Part shown: piece after piece, positions 1-11,389 of the stretch
Layout of the letters: the number at the start of each line of letters is the position of its first letter
Numbering within the stretch: position 1 is the stretch's first letter
Assembly: GCA_963575745.1 (NCBI GenBank)
Contig: CAUYUJ010012780.1
Span: 62,001 to 126,000 of the forward strand
From: Prorocentrum cordatum
Lineage: Eukaryota > Sar > Dinophyceae > Prorocentrales > Prorocentraceae
Length of the DNA stretch: 64,000 nt
Direction of reading: 5' to 3'
Notes under the pieces: generated by a model
Seen by the model: only the letters and a program-made list of their open reading frames with translations
Databases searched by the model: none
Told to the model about the DNA's origin: nothing
Translations under genes and position numbers: made by a program

Positions 1-768
1 GCAACGACAGAGACGCCGACGACGACAGCAACAACGACGACGACGCCGCCGACAACAACTACGACACCGACGACGTCTCCAAAGACTTCGACGACGCCGA
101 CAACGACGACAACGACGACGACGACGACACCGACGACGACGACGCCGACGCCGACGACGACAACGACGACGATGACGACGCCGACGACAACGACGACACC
201 GACGACGAGGACGACGACGTCAACGACGCCGACGGCGGCAACGACGACGACGACGACGACGGCGGCGACGACGACGACGCCGACGCCGACGACGACGAAG
301 ACGACGACGCCGACGCCAACGACTACGACGAAGACGACGACGACGTCGCCAACGAAGACGACGACGAGGGATGAGGGAGGACGACGACGGCGACAACAAC
401 GACAACGACGACAACGACGACAACGACGAGGGAGGAGGGAGGACGGCGACGACGCGAACGACGAAGGAGGAAGAACGGCGACGCCGACGACGACAACGAC
501 GAGGGAGGAGGGAAGGCGACGACGACGACAACGACGACGAAGACGACGACGTCCACGAAATAGGAGGGACGACGACGAGACGCCGACGACTGACGACGAC
601 GACGATGGAGGAGGAGGAAGGACGACCACGGCGACAACGGCGAGGGAAACGACCTCGACGCCAAAGAGGACGACGACGACGAACACAAGGAAAGACAGAA
701 GACGACGTAGGCGACGACCACGACACGGGAGGAAGGAGGACGGCGACGACGACGACGACGCAAGAGCG
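1..768. repeat. Imperfect GAC/CGA trinucleotide array
   Basis: Almost continuous ACG/GAC triplets with scattered substitutions, becoming impure (gaggga and ggagga interruptions) after about 360. Long open frames here encode only poly-Thr, poly-Ser or poly-Arg/Asp and are by-products of the triplet repeat. I see no gene. Confidence 0.9.
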
Positions 769-787
769 CGCGCGCACGCTTTTGTTG

Positions 788-1236
788 AAATCCGTGTTGC
801 GAAACCTTGTTTTTTTTTGTAGGTTTTTTGGACACACGATGTTGAAATCCTTCCGAAGCCGATGGGTTTTGAAGGATTTCGGCGTACGCGCGCGACGACG
901 CGCGCGTCTGCATTTCGTCCCTTTATTTGCAGAGGATTCTCGCGACGGCACACGCGCAAGGGCGTTCGACAGATTTCGACATGCGCGCGCGCGCGAAGCC
1001 CGTTTAGTAGCATTTTGTGAAATCTTGAAAAACATATGGTTTTCTCAAGATTTCGCAAGAGCTCGCGCGAAAGTTTTTTTAGACAATCCGTGTTGCGAAC
1101 CCCTGTGTTTTTGTATGTTGTTTGGAAACTCTATTGCGAAATCCTTCCGACACCGAAGGTTTGGGGAAAATTTCGGCATGCGCGCGCGACGACGCGCGTG
1201 TACACCTCGTCCCATTTGTTGCACGGGATTAGCGAA
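788..1236 (+). repeat. Direct repeat pair of about 160 bp (788-955 and 1085-1236)
   Basis: Both copies start at aatccgtgttgcgaa, pass through a T-rich stretch, then share gaaatccttccga, atttcggc, a cgcgcgacgacgcgcg block and an ending near gggatt/ggatt. The copies are diverged, with indels, and lie about 297 bp apart. No coding potential is seen in the stretch 769-1367. Confidence 0.7.
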
Positions 1237-1367
1237 AAAGTCTTATGTTAGAACAAAAGATGTCCCCGCGTATCGTTTTTCGTTCAACAAAAAGACTCAG
1301 GGGTAGCGATACCAGCCCCCTCTGGGATAATATAAATTCATATTTAAGATAAACATGTGATCATAAT

Positions 1368-2043
1368 CGCATATGATCTGCATACCCGAAAGGGGGGCGG
1401 ATAACACCGGGGTGGGGGGTAGAGTCTATTCGCATTTTAGAAAGGAAATTTCACGTGGTGAAATCTACGCGAGCGGTATATGGGGTGTGACCTATGTAGT
1501 ACAACGTATGTGTTGCAATCAATGTGGTGCGATCTATGTGGGTGCAATGCCAATGCAGTGCAGTGTATGTGGTGTCAGCTACTTGGTACAACCTATGTGG
1601 AGGCAACGCACTCATCTAGGTGGTGTGGGCAATGTGATGTAAGCTATGTGGTGCAATAAATTCGGCCCTATCCATGGGGTGTGAGCTACGTATCGCAGTA
1701 CATGTGGTGCAATCCATGTGGTGCGATCTAATAGAATGCCAACTATGTCGTGCAAGCCGCCGACCCCTTGTAGGTCTCTAGGCATGTGAGATTATCCCCC
1801 CCATAATCCCCTCCCCACGGACCCCAAACTGGCAATTCGACCCCCCCCCCCCCCAATTCGACCCCCCCCCCCTGGCCCGGCGCGACCCCCAGACCGAACG
1901 CGCCAAGGGGAAACGGGGGGCTCCAAAACGAGCCAAAAAAGGCACACAAAACGCCCCCCAGCGTATATGATTTACATGCCCGAAGAGGGGGGCGGCGAAC
2001 GCCCGGGGGGGGGAAGAGTCTATTACCTTTTTAGATCGGAGAG
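1368..2043 (+). repeat. Duplicated 75-bp module flanking a 13-bp-like array
   Basis: Segments 1368-1444 and 1962-2036 are diverged copies (tatgat-tacat/gcatacccgaa, a G-rich run, agagtctatt, ttttaga). Between them, at about 1480-1760, degenerate units of the form tatgtggtgcaatc recur. Positions 1840-1870 hold C homopolymers. No gene seen. Confidence 0.65.
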
Positions 2044-2104
2044 TCAATCTGATGTGAGCTATGATATGTGAGCTAGGCGGTGTAAACCATGGGGCGGAAT
2101 ATAC

Positions 2105-2335
2105 GTGATGTAACCCAGTGGGCGGCGACGAACCGGCGCAAACCAGCGTGGGCGGTGCACGACCCCGTGACGAGGGGGCGACGGGCAGCGACGAGCGGCC
2201 ACGGGGCGGCGACGGTGAGACCACAAGCATGCAGGGGCGGCACACAAAACCGCGACGAGGCGGCGACGGGCGGCGACGTGGCGGCGACGGGGCGGCAACA
2301 AGCTGGCTGGGGCGGCACACGAGCCCAATCGCTCC
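2105..2335 (+). repeat. Degenerate GGCGGCGAC minisatellite
   Basis: Short units such as ggcggcgacgggcggcgacg repeat with variable spacers. The open frames across it are Arg/Gly/Ala-rich and not gene-like. Confidence 0.6.
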
Positions 2336-2399
2336 AAAGACATGCTCGCCGACCTCGATGGTTTCGTCTTACGAAAATTGGACATCGACTTCGGTGTGT

Positions 2400-2594
2400 A
2401 CATCGATGTTGTTGTTGATGATGATATGGATGGTGACGAGGATGCTGAGAATAACGATGAGTATGATGATGAGCATGCTGTTGCTGATGGTGATGGTGGT
2501 GGTGCGGGTGGTGATGGTGATGATTATGCAGGTGGTGTTGGAGGTACACATGACGATGGTGATGATGGCAATGCTGCTGATGATGCTGATGATG
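2400..2594 (+). repeat. GAT/GTT microsatellite, left flank of the old YR element
   Basis: Runs of gatgatgat and gttgatgat. The same type of array resumes at 8105 on the other side of the element, so the element seems to have inserted inside one GAT array. Confidence 0.85.
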
Positions 2595-2722
2595 ATGCCG
2601 ATGGGCGGGTGCTATGGCCATTGCAACATCCATCTCTTTCGGTTTTCAAAAGCTGACGGCGGCAGAAAGGCTTACAACCGATTCCGAAGGAGACCTGCAC
2701 CCACACACAGACAGCACAGACG
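2595..2722 (-). repeat. B2 copy of the split direct repeat (old element)
   Basis: Starts at atgccgatgggcgggtg and ends near acagcacagacg. It matches 2846-2975 over its whole length with about 20 differences; the shared core includes aaagctgacggcggcag and caaccgattccga. Confidence 0.75.
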
Positions 2723-2845
2723 TCGGGAGCTGAGCTTGACAACCCCTCATGCGAGGGCGGGCGGGCATGGGAACTTGAGCAGCATCTCAGCGGATGTGCG
2801 GCACTTCTCCCTTCCACCAGCACATTCCACACTAAAGGTGTTGCA
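2723..2845 (-). repeat. A2 copy of the split direct repeat (old element)
   Basis: The part from 2773 (acttgagc) to 2845 aligns with 8031-8104: both have gatgtgc, a pyrimidine-rich cttcctcca/cttccacca, and acactaaag near the end. It lies between the two B copies, as expected of a split direct repeat. Confidence 0.65.
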
Positions 2846-2975
2846 ATGCCGACGGGCGGGTGCCATGGCCATCGCAACGCTCAATTCTTCCATGTTGTCC
2901 AAAAGCTGACGGCGGCAGGAAGGCCTGCAACCGATTCCGAGGTAGACCTGCAGCCACGCACAGACAGCACAAACG
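2846..2975 (-). repeat. B1 copy of the split direct repeat (old element)
   Basis: Starts atgccgacgggcgggtg and is the ORF-proximal partner of 2595-2722, with a period of about 251 bp. Divergence of about 20% dates the element as old relative to the one at 13-20.6 kb. Confidence 0.75.
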
Positions 2976-4022
2976 CACACACTTCGTAACACTACGTCAT
3001 GGCCGAAGGCCGCAACAGTCATACATTCTGGGCCGCGACAGCTCATCCGTGGCACGGAGGAAAGATTCTGCGACAAGTTCAGCAACCCTGACAGGGAAAC
3101 GCGCAGCCATGCGCCTGCGCGCTACGCTCTTGGCCGCGCAGCCGTCAAACTGGAGGCGCGGCTGACCCGGAAAAAATCGCGCCGCCGCACGGGGGTCGCA
3201 ACAAGCGCGAACACGATCGAGCCGAGGGCAGCGCCAATTGAACACGCGCGCGGCCGAGCGGGCGGCGGATCAGGAAGGGCCCGGGCGAGGCTGGCCCCAG
3301 GGGGCTCCACGCGCACTGGCGCAGCATACTCGATGCTCGCTTTAATCATTTCTGCGTTGTCGGCCCGAAATGCAGGGCCCTAGCGAGGGCGCTCGCGGGG
3401 GCTGCCCGGCCCCGCGGACCCGCTAGGCAGCGCGCCGGCGGCGACCGGACTCAATCCGGACGCCCCCCGGCAACGAAAACCAGCAGGCACGCGCCGCCGA
3501 CGATGCCGACGGGCGCGCGCCGCCGACGATCAAATCCAACCCAAACTTCGATCATCGACGGCCCGCGCCGCGAGACCGATGCCCGCGCCCCGACCCGCGC
3601 AAAAACTGGGGGCCCCGAAACCGCGCCAACACAACGTTTCGCAAATGGGGGGTCCGCGGGGCCCGACCACTGGCACAACGCATCGACAGCGGCGGCGGGC
3701 CCGCCGATGGGCACGTCGAGAAAGCCGACCTCATGCCGGAGGTATTCTGTTGACCAGAACAGGCGCCAGCTTCGCGGCCCGCGGGGCGGGCGCCACTTGC
3801 GACGGCTTGGATGAAAGCGAACTGGCGGACAATGACGTGGACGGTGACTCCGTCAGCAGCCCCAGCTCCGCTGGTGCCCGGCGAACCTGCGCGCGCGCCT
3901 TGGCGGGCATGGAAGCGCTCGCCCCCGAGGGCGCGCTGAGCGTCGGCGCGCGCCGCCCGGGCGGCGCGACGTCGCGTCGATCGCGACGACGCCCGCAGCG
4001 GTGACCCCCGAGCCCGCGAACG
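2976..4022 (-). pseudogene. Possible tyrosine recombinase remnant of the old element
   Basis: This is where the element plan predicts the recombinase gene, between RT/RNase H and the B1 repeat. No intact frame exists. Weak traces are visible across frames near 3070-3220: a CGGA string where HGGA/HxxR would be expected, then RRRMAARF where RRGRW usually stands. The catalytic tyrosine is not evident. The call rests mainly on position; the stretch could equally be untranslated spacer. Confidence 0.3.
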
Positions 4023-4459
4023 CTAACGACAGCGGCCCCCCGCGCATCGGGGAGGCTTTGGACGGCCTGGGGCGGACATGGCCGACCAGCGTCGCGGACG
4101 CGTGCGGGCTGGGCAGACTCGCCCAAGCACCCCCCCCCCGCCGGGGCAACGACGGCGCCCGAAGCCAGGGCGGTCAGCAAGGGCACCCTCGCGGCATCCA
4201 GTGGATTGGTCACGCTGAAGCCGGGCTCGCGGCGGCCCCGCCACTCCGGGGCCAGCCGCGCGGGGCGTCGCCCCCCCGAGCCCTCGGCGTGTTGGTCGCG
4301 GTCGACGTCTCCAGGGAACTGACGGCCCCGTTGGCCAGCTCCCCCGTTCGCGGGCAAGCCAGGCCCTCGGCGGCCGCGAGAGATATGGCTCGCAGCCCCC
4401 AGCTCGGCGCGAACTCTGGCCATGGAAGGGCCCGCGGCGGGGCGGCCCGTCGGCCGCCT

Positions 4460-6076
4460 TCAACGCCGACGGCAGCCGGCGGACGTAGCAGCGAAGGTTG
4501 GTGGCCAGGCTGAGAGCCGCGAGCCGCAGAGGCCGCCAGAGCGAAAGGTATCTGACCGACGAGAAGCAGATTCCGACGATGGCGCAGAGAGACGCTGCGA
4601 GTGGCGCGGCGCGCAGCGTCGCGCAGCGCGTCGCCCTCGTGTTCTTCGCAGAGCCCCAGCGCGCCCCGGGGGCGACCGTGGCCCGCGCGGGCCCCCCCCA
4701 ATAGACCCCGGGATCTCGCGGAAGCCCTCGCCGGGGCACTCTTGGACCGAAGACGCGCCCGAGTCCTCGACGACGGCCCCCAGGAAATCTGAATCACCAG
4801 TAGCGGCCCCCTCGATGGCAAGCGCGTTCGCCCTTGCCGAAATCGCCCACGCGCATCGACGCCCCCGCCCCTCCGCGACGGGAAAGGCGCCCGAGGCCGA
4901 GATGCGCGATCCCCATGGGATCCTGATACATGACGTCCAGAGAAGCAGAGTGCTGGCCACGCGCCGAAGTCCGAAGTTCACTGCGCCCCAGGGGGCCTCG
5001 CGCAAGGATCCGCCAATAGACTTGGAAGCGTAGGCCGACGACAGGATGGGCGAGATCTCTCTCCTGCAAATCATTGCCCGCGCGACGTGCCCCAACGGCA
5101 CCTCCGGCGCGCGGGGCGAAGCGGCGCCCCGCCTGCCGATGCGCCATCGCGCCGGCAGGCCCCGCCCTCGCGGCCCCAGCAGGCACCGTTGATCTCGAGG
5201 CCCGTGAAGACGGGGGCGGATGGGAGCCTCGTCGAGCGAGCGAACAGGACGCCCCCACAGCTCCAACTCGCGCTGGACCTGGCCCCCCCCGGCCGCGACC
5301 GCGGCGCGGGCCGCGGCCGCGACCGAGTCGCTCCCGACGATGGAGATGTCGCCACCGTAGCCGGCCGCTGCCACGCCCTCGCGGGACACGAGGCCAAGGC
5401 GCCCGTCCTCGATGAGATCGCCGTCGCCGAACCCGCTGCGCGCGAGCGCCCTGCGCGGGATACTTTGGCTGAAAAGCAGCGACCGACCCCGCCCCGGCGG
5501 CGGGGCGGGCTGCAGCGCGGAATCGATCGGCAACGGCCCTGCCCACGCCTCCTCGATTTGCACGCGGCGGTCGGAGGGGGCGGGGGGCGCGAAATGCCCC
5601 CCATGCCCATTGGCGCGAGCGCGTTGTAAAAAGCGCGCTAGACGTCGCCCTGGGCAGCCCGCGCAGCCGCCGTCGGCAGCGGGGCGCGGGGCGGCGCCTC
5701 GAACCTCATGGGCCACCCGAGTTGCGAAGTCGGGCCCGAGCGCGCCCGCGCCAACGCTCTCGGCGAAGAAGAAAAACAATGCTATCGTGAGCACCTGCCC
5801 GCGCGACGCGGAAACTGGCCATGCCGCCCTCGAGCAACTTCCCCGCGCGCCCTGCGCTGGCCCTGGGGCTGCCGGCCATGGCCGCGTCGACGCATGGGCG
5901 CCGCGGCGCGGAAGCCGACCTCGGGCTCGAAGCAAACGACTCAACCTTGGGCGCGGTCCGTCTCCATCCCGAGGAACTATCTTGCTCGGACTGGTCGACG
6001 GGGTCAGCGACTTCCACTGGCGGCGTCGAGAGGTCAGGCCAGGGCGCGGGACCCTTGTCGCGGGGCTCGACGGCAC
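4460..6076 (-). pseudogene. Degenerate reverse transcriptase / RNase H of the old YR element
   Basis: A 538-codon open frame keeps recognisable RT pieces: a FSQSIPRRALARSGFG segment (residues about 202-217, the region after motif B), then GYGGDISIVGSD (239-250) where this family has a Y-x-D-D/N box, then VPLGHVARAMICRREISPIL (326-345, thumb/connection), then RISASGAF (391-398) where RNase H normally has its first catalytic Asp in an ASDAS-like string. Motif A seems to be in another frame near 5590 (AFYNALA), so at least one frameshift is present. Both the YxDD box and the RNase H Asp are damaged. The initial Met is arbitrary. Recognition is from family resemblance to dinoflagellate RTs, not from a search. 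Confidence 0.6.
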
Positions 6077-6417
6077 GACGCGTTGGGGGTCCGTTGAATG
6101 CCCGTCGCCGACGTGAACAGCTCTGTCCAGGCCGCGTCGCCTGAAGAGCGGTCCTCTCGATGTTCGGGGGGGAAAGGAAATCGCTGATAAGCTTGCGCGC
6201 TGCCCCCGTCGACCTGGGAGGCACCGAGAGCGCAGACGAGTGGCGGCTCAGCTGGCGCAAGGACGCGACGCCGTCGCTGGCCCATCGCCGCCGCGCAGCC
6301 ACGCGCCGGACGCGCCGGCGCCCCCGTCGGCCCAAGCAGGCGCGGGCCCGAGCGCCCGCCGCCATGGGTAGCAAGGGGAACGCGTCACGCTGTCGAGCGC
6401 CATGCTCAATCTGCGCG

Positions 6418-7459
6418 TCATAAAGCAGGGGGTCGCCCGGGCGGCAACGCTGTGCCTGCGCCCGCCTGGGAGGAACCTCCTTGGGACCACGCGCGCGCCG
6501 CCCGCTTCCCGCGGGCTCTGCGCCTCTCCTCGGCGAAAGTGGGCCCCGGCTTCAGCTGGTCAGCGATGAACTCGGTGGGTGCGGAGGCGAAGCGCAAGTT
6601 TCCTGCCCCCGCCGAGGCGCTCATGTGGTGGTCCGCGCCCGCCGCCTGCAGCGTGTCACTCACCGCCGCGGCCTTCTCGTCCTTGCCCGACTTCGTGTCC
6701 TCCGTCGCGGCCTGAGCGGTGACGATGTCCTCGTAGTGGCGCCCCTCGGTGGTCTGGATCCGCCCGCAGCCCAGCTGGCCATCCGAAACCTCGGCGCGGT
6801 TGATTTGGACGCAGCAGCGCCGCAGCTCGAGCCACCCACTATTCCACCTGTCAGACGGCGTCGGATCTCTGCAGCCGATCCTTTGCCTTCCACTCGGAGT
6901 GCCACGCCAGCGGTCCACCAGCGCCCCTCCGCATGATATCCAGGCACCAAAATGTCGTGCGCGGTCCCTGGATCGGCCACGCGGCCAGCCACGTCCAGCA
7001 AACCTGCATGGCCGCGGTCGCGACGTCCAACGACCTCTGGGCCGCGTCGGGAAACACTCGCCCAAGCACGCGACGATCTGGCAACCCCGCGCCAGGCCCA
7101 GCGAGCTGCGCCTCCGCCGCCGCGGGCACGGCCGCTCCAGCACCGACAAGCATCGCATGGAAGGCTGGCGGGGGCACGGCCACCCCGATGGTGGCCACGA
7201 GAGTGGGGGCACCTCCAAGCCCTCTGGTGCCAGCGGCCCCGCCTGCAGGCACAGCCCCAGTCAGCGCCAGCGGCGCCCGCACCAGGCGCGGGCGCGGACG
7301 CGACCGCGGTGGCGGGGGCGCGGTAGGCCAACACGTTGGCCTGGTCAGCCCTGCCCGCGTCCGCGCCTCAACCTCCCGCCGAGTCGAAAGGCTCGGGCGG
7401 CACCGTCGCGCTGACCAGGGCCGCGGCGTAACGGAGGTGTCCCCACACAACCCCAGCAC
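6418..7459 (-). pseudogene. Gag-like region of the old YR element, frameshifted
   Basis: Frames covering 6418-7218 and 6851-7459 overlap and each holds part of what looks like one protein. The upstream part has a TTFWCLDIMRRGAGG segment followed by WHSEWKAKDRL. The downstream part is acidic to Ala-rich and ends in a basic EERRRARGKRAARAW tail. This order (an FW core, then a helical region, then a basic EERRKAREE-like tail) resembles the gag-like protein preceding RT in other dinoflagellate YR elements. No zinc knuckle is seen. Moderately sure it is the gag-equivalent; the exact ends are unknown. Confidence 0.45.
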
Positions 7460-7517
7460 TCGGGGCGTCCGAGACTTCGCGCACGTTCGCCCCGACGATG
7501 CCGACGGGCGGAGCCTT

Positions 7518-8027
7518 TCAACACAGCAGGGGACGGATCTCCACGGCGATGGCGTCCACCCCCGTGGTCTGCTTCAGGACATTCCCATCGACAGTGAGGA
7601 CCAGGGCCGAGGTCAGTGCCACCACGAGAAGCAATATTCGTTCGTAGTACACTGCAGGCCAAGCGGTGCGAGACGAAATAGCGATCGCCTCACCTGGCAG
7701 CTGCATGCTGGATGGCGGCCCCTGCCCGCTGCGATACCCGCGCGCGAATCTCCTCGGCAGTCGAGCGCGGCGAGATGGCCCTCCACTCGGTCCTGCCGAT
7801 CGGGCCGAAGAGGAGAACGAGAGAATGACTGACACCAGACGCTACCCGTGTGGTCACGTTGGAGCCGTCGATGCTGGGGCACGAGAGGCTGCAGGGCGAC
7901 GGGCACTCGCGAGTACACGCAGGACAGGCACGGAGAGCCCAGCAGCAGCGGAACCAGTCACCAAGGCCAACAGGGCGCCCCGCGAGAGTTCTGGGAGAAT
8001 CCGAGCGGCGGCGGCGTGTGCCCCTCA
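7518..8027 (-). pseudogene. Cys-rich and hydrophobic N-terminal region of the old element
   Basis: One frame (7690-8040) has CPACTRECPSPCSLSCP followed by a hydrophobic SHSLVLLFGPIG stretch. A second frame (7518-7835) has ILLLVVALTSALVLTV, a good membrane segment. They may be one Cys-rich, membrane-anchored leader now split by a frameshift. Function unknown. Confidence 0.35.
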
Positions 8028-8104
8028 AAAACTTGAGCACAGTTTCAACTGATGTGCAGCCATTGCCCCTTCCTCCAGAACATGAAACACTAAAGTTGTC
8101 ACTA
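8028..8104 (-). repeat. A1 copy of the split direct repeat (old element)
   Basis: Diverged partner of 2773-2845, marking the 5' end of the element on the minus strand. It begins on the ORF side with acttgagc, the same 8-mer found at the ORF side of the A repeats of the young element. Confidence 0.6.
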
Positions 8105-8292
8105 ATATAATGATGATGTTGATGATGCTGATGATGCTGATGATGATGATGATGACGTTGATGATGATGATGCTGCTGATGATGCTGATGATGATAATGA
8201 TGATGATGGTGATAATGCTGCTGCTGATGATGATGATGACTACGATGACGATGATGGTGATGGTGATGATGGTGATGGTGATGATGATGCTG
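8105..8292 (+). repeat. GAT microsatellite, right flank of the old YR element
   Basis: Nearly pure gatgatgat/gatgctgat run. Together with 2400-2594 it reads as one array split by the element. Confidence 0.9.
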
Positions 8293-8867
8293 CCGCCGAG
8301 GGGCCTAATCACGTTACTGTTAAAAGCCCTGTCAACGCTGCCGAATCACATCTTGGCTGAAGACAAAAAAACGGTGTTCGCTGGACCGCCGGCTCCAGCA
8401 ACTGCGCACGACATCGCGTGACGGCACTTCCACAGTGGCATTCAGCGCGGATCTTGTCTCACGTAAGCCTCGTGTTGCCCGTGGCCCCGAGACAAACTTA
8501 CGCAAAAAGTTCAAGGCCATGAGAAGGCGCATTTGATATCTTCAAACTTTACATCGTATTACACTGGGAAGCCCAAGCTACTCAACAACTACATATCAAA
8601 GGTCCGACTGGTGAACATGTTTGGTAGCATAGATTCCGGCAGCCCCTGAACGCCGTCGCCGAGGCGCAGCTGATGACCCCCCCCCCTGGGCCCCGAGAAC
8701 CTCCGGGCACCTCCGAAAGTCTCCGCAAACCCGAAAAAGCCTCCGAGAACCCCCAAGAACTTCTCCTGACCTCATATCATCTCCGAAAGCCACCCGAAAT
8801 AATTTCTGAAAGCCTCCGAAAATCTCTGATCACCTCCTCGCCTCCCCCCAGTTGGGCGGGTCCTGGG
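8293..8867. other. Noncoding stretch with a degenerate CCTCCGAAA-type repeat
   Basis: Nothing gene-like is seen in 8293-8660. From about 8690 to 8840 short units built on cctccgaaag/cctccgaga recur on the plus strand. Confidence 0.5.
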
Positions 8868-9040
8868 GAGAACAAAACATACCAATACCGCTACTCCCCA
8901 GACCTTTCCCTGGGCGAGTTACCACCAGGATTTCGAGGCGAATTCAACGGTGGCGGCGACGGCTTCCCAGGAGCCCTGAAAAAGGAGCAAACGAGGGATG
9001 CGTAGCTGTATGAGTACCTTTGCCTCCTCCGAAGTCCTGT
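8868..9040 (+). repeat. Dispersed repeat, copy 1
   Basis: Shares taccaataccgct, tccc-agaccttccc, a tcgaggcgaattcaacggtgg-like block and cttcccaggagccctgaaaaag with 46527-46650. About 130 bp with indels. Family unknown. Confidence 0.6.
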
Positions 9041-10199
9041 TTCAGCGTGGTGGCCTCGAGCGCCTCCCGCCTGCCGGCGCCGCTGGGGGGCGAAGGGTGG
9101 TGCCAGGGCTCGAGCTAAGCAGTGTTTTGCTTGTGTTCGCTTTGTGTTCGTTCTCCTTCGATATATTTTCGTTGTTCTTTGCGTTTCCTTCGTCCTTTGC
9201 TTGTTTTGTTGTCGTTTTCCTTCGTTGCCTCTGCTGCAAAACGAGATTACAACGAAAACTGTCCACGAAATCGCCCAAACACCGTCACCCCTCCGAGGAG
9301 TAAGGTCCGCGCGGATCTCTCGGATCTCGGTGGCGCGTCTAGGGGGAAGTGAGATGAGGCAGGCCTTCTCAGAAGGCAAGAGCCACAAAACTGCAGCATC
9401 TTACATTTTCGACAGTCCGCGCAGACTTCTTGGATCTGCGCTGGAGCCTGCTGGCGGCGCCTTCGGCGCCGCCCCCGGCGCCCCCATTCGCTTCGATGGC
9501 GGCCGCGGGGGCCCTCGGCTGGGCCAGCGGCGCTGCCGCGCGAGGGACAGAACCGCCGTCACCGTAAACTGCACGCCGCGGCCGTGGCGCGCGCGGCCCC
9601 CGGAATGCCGGCGCGGGCGCGGCCCGCGCCGATTGGGCCCCAGACGTCGCCGCGCGCGCGGGCCCCCCGCACGGCAGCTGGCAATGGTCTGGCCGACAGG
9701 GCGCCTACACTTACGCTGACTCGCCGTGGAAACAACATGCTGCCATGTGTAATCCAGAAGTGTGGGGGCTGTGGTCGGCTTCCCACCGTTCACCAGATGC
9801 AGGCAACAGGGGGGAGCAGGCGGCGCAGCAGTAAACACCAGTGCACAACCGCGCGCACTGAGATCGATTCGCACAGAGATCGCGGGGGGGAAACAAAAAA
9901 CAAGTGATTCGCCAGCGACCGCGAAGGCAAGGAAAGCACGAAGGCTCAGCAGGGCGCGCGCCAACCCAAGCCAAGGAGAGGGCACCGAAGCAGGGGCGCA
10001 GGGGAAGCAAAGATCGGACGGGGCAGAGGCAGCAAAACTCGCAGCTTGACGCCTGACGCGAGCGAGCGACCACCCAGAACGCGACAGCAAAGTCCACGCT
10101 AAGTGCTCCGCCGCAACCTGCTGCGAACCAACTCAGGCGCAGCCGGGCCCAAAACTGAACATGCAAGCTTGGGCGCGCTGAACAGCGAAAGGCACCTGC
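9041..10199. other. No gene recognised
   Basis: GC-rich DNA with Arg/Ala/Pro-rich open frames on both strands and no domain I can name. Positions 9361-9378 carry a ccttctcagaaggc palindrome, identical to the core found in the terminal-inverted-repeat family at 31.8 and 37.6 kb. Confidence 0.5.
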
Positions 10200-10445
10200 A
10201 AGCAGATGCGAAGCCACTGATGGGGCACCATCGGGGCGCGATCAAGACGCCGTCGGACACCGATCGCGCCACCAACCAGGACGCCACTGGGACGCCATCG
10301 GGACATAATCGGGACACCATCGGGATACCATCGGGACACAATCGGGACACTGCCGGGACACCACCAAGACACCATCGGAACACCATCGGAAAACCGCGGT
10401 ACAGCACGGCAAACCACTAGACACCGTGGGACACCATCGGGACAC
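10200..10445 (+). repeat. Minisatellite of ggacaccatc-like units
   Basis: About twenty degenerate 10-12-bp units of the form gggacaccatcggga, most regular at 10300-10445. Open frames through it (VSRWCPDGVP-like) are repeat translations. Confidence 0.8.
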
Positions 10446-11389
10446 CGCGACAGGAGACCCCTACCGCCGGCCAGCCGGGGGGGCGGGAAGGCGTCTTTTC
10501 GCCTGGCGACGCCCCAGCCAAAGGTTCATTCTCTCGTCCGCCCGCGCAGCTTCGCCTCGGCCGCATGCGCAGCGCGAGCGCGAAACCGAGACCGATTTCC
10601 CGGAGGGGGGTTCTCCGTTCCAGTTCGATATCAACCCCCCAACCTCCGACTAAGCGGCAGATGGCCTGGCAATGCCGCGAGAGCACTTGCAGAGGATAGC
10701 CGCTGGAGCCGGCGCTGAAGGCCAGACGCGAGTGGCAAACAGCGATTGATGAAGAGCGCGGCGCAGCAGACATTGGGCATCAGTAGTTGCGACGGGCGTT
10801 GGATGCCCCAACGAGCAAGAGGTGCATGCCGGGGCGGCCCATGAGAAGCGGGCCGTCAGACACTAGCAACGCAGATGCGTGGCCAGGCCGACGGGCGCCT
10901 ACGCATCAAGCGCCGAGCGCGAAGAACCTGGGGCAAACCGTGGTCCAAGAGCGCCGGCGCGCAGGAGGTGCGGGCGGCCCGCCAAATCGAAGACGAACGG
11001 GGGCGACCCGCGACGACGGGGGGAACGAGAAAAAACACGGGGGCGACCCGCGACGAGGGGAGAACGAGACAAAGGGCCGCCTGCTCCGCGGAAAACAGGC
11101 GCCCGATTATGAGCGAAACTCGGCGCGCAACAAAAATGCCCAACTCGGCCTGTCCTGGCTGAGCGGGGCGCGCTGGGCGCAGGGGGCCCGCCAGAACGAA
11201 GGGGCCGAAACGGGGGCGAGGAACGCGAGCATGAGTGCGTCTAAGTTGCTCGAACGCAAACGCTAAGTAAAACAAATGAGCAATGCCGAAGGTTGTCTCT
11301 CGCGCGCTCTGGCGCCAGCACTGAAACGCATGCTTTACCCCGCAAAGCACTCCACCACCACCCCCGACATCCGGGAAAACACCTACAAT
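10446..11389. other. No gene recognised; possible LINE A 3' flank
   Basis: Contains two near-identical phrases around 10995-11060 (gggggcgacccgcgacga, 43 bp apart). No protein I recognise. LINE A coding traces end at about 11390-11413 on the minus strand, and no clear poly(A)-like tail is visible beyond. Confidence 0.45.

Larger units (their letters stand above)
2595..8104 (-). mobile_element. Degenerate tyrosine-recombinase retrotransposon with split direct repeats
   Basis: Read on the minus strand the order is A1 (8104-8028), decayed gag and pol, then B1 (2975-2846), A2 (2845-2723), B2 (2722-2595). The A1-ORFs-B1A2B2 plan is the known hallmark of PAT/Ngaro-type DIRS elements. The two B copies are roughly 80% alike and the A copies less, so the insertion is old. 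Coding remnants (gag-like near 6.4-7.5 kb, RT near 4.8-5.6 kb) are frameshifted. Both flanks are GAT microsatellite. The layout is seen directly; the family assignment rests on layout plus RT remnants. Confidence 0.75.

Noticed and set aside
59-1306. Several 200-310 codon open frames on both strands
   Set aside because: They translate a GAC triplet array into poly-Thr, Ser or Arg/Asp. No domain, and several frames are open at once.
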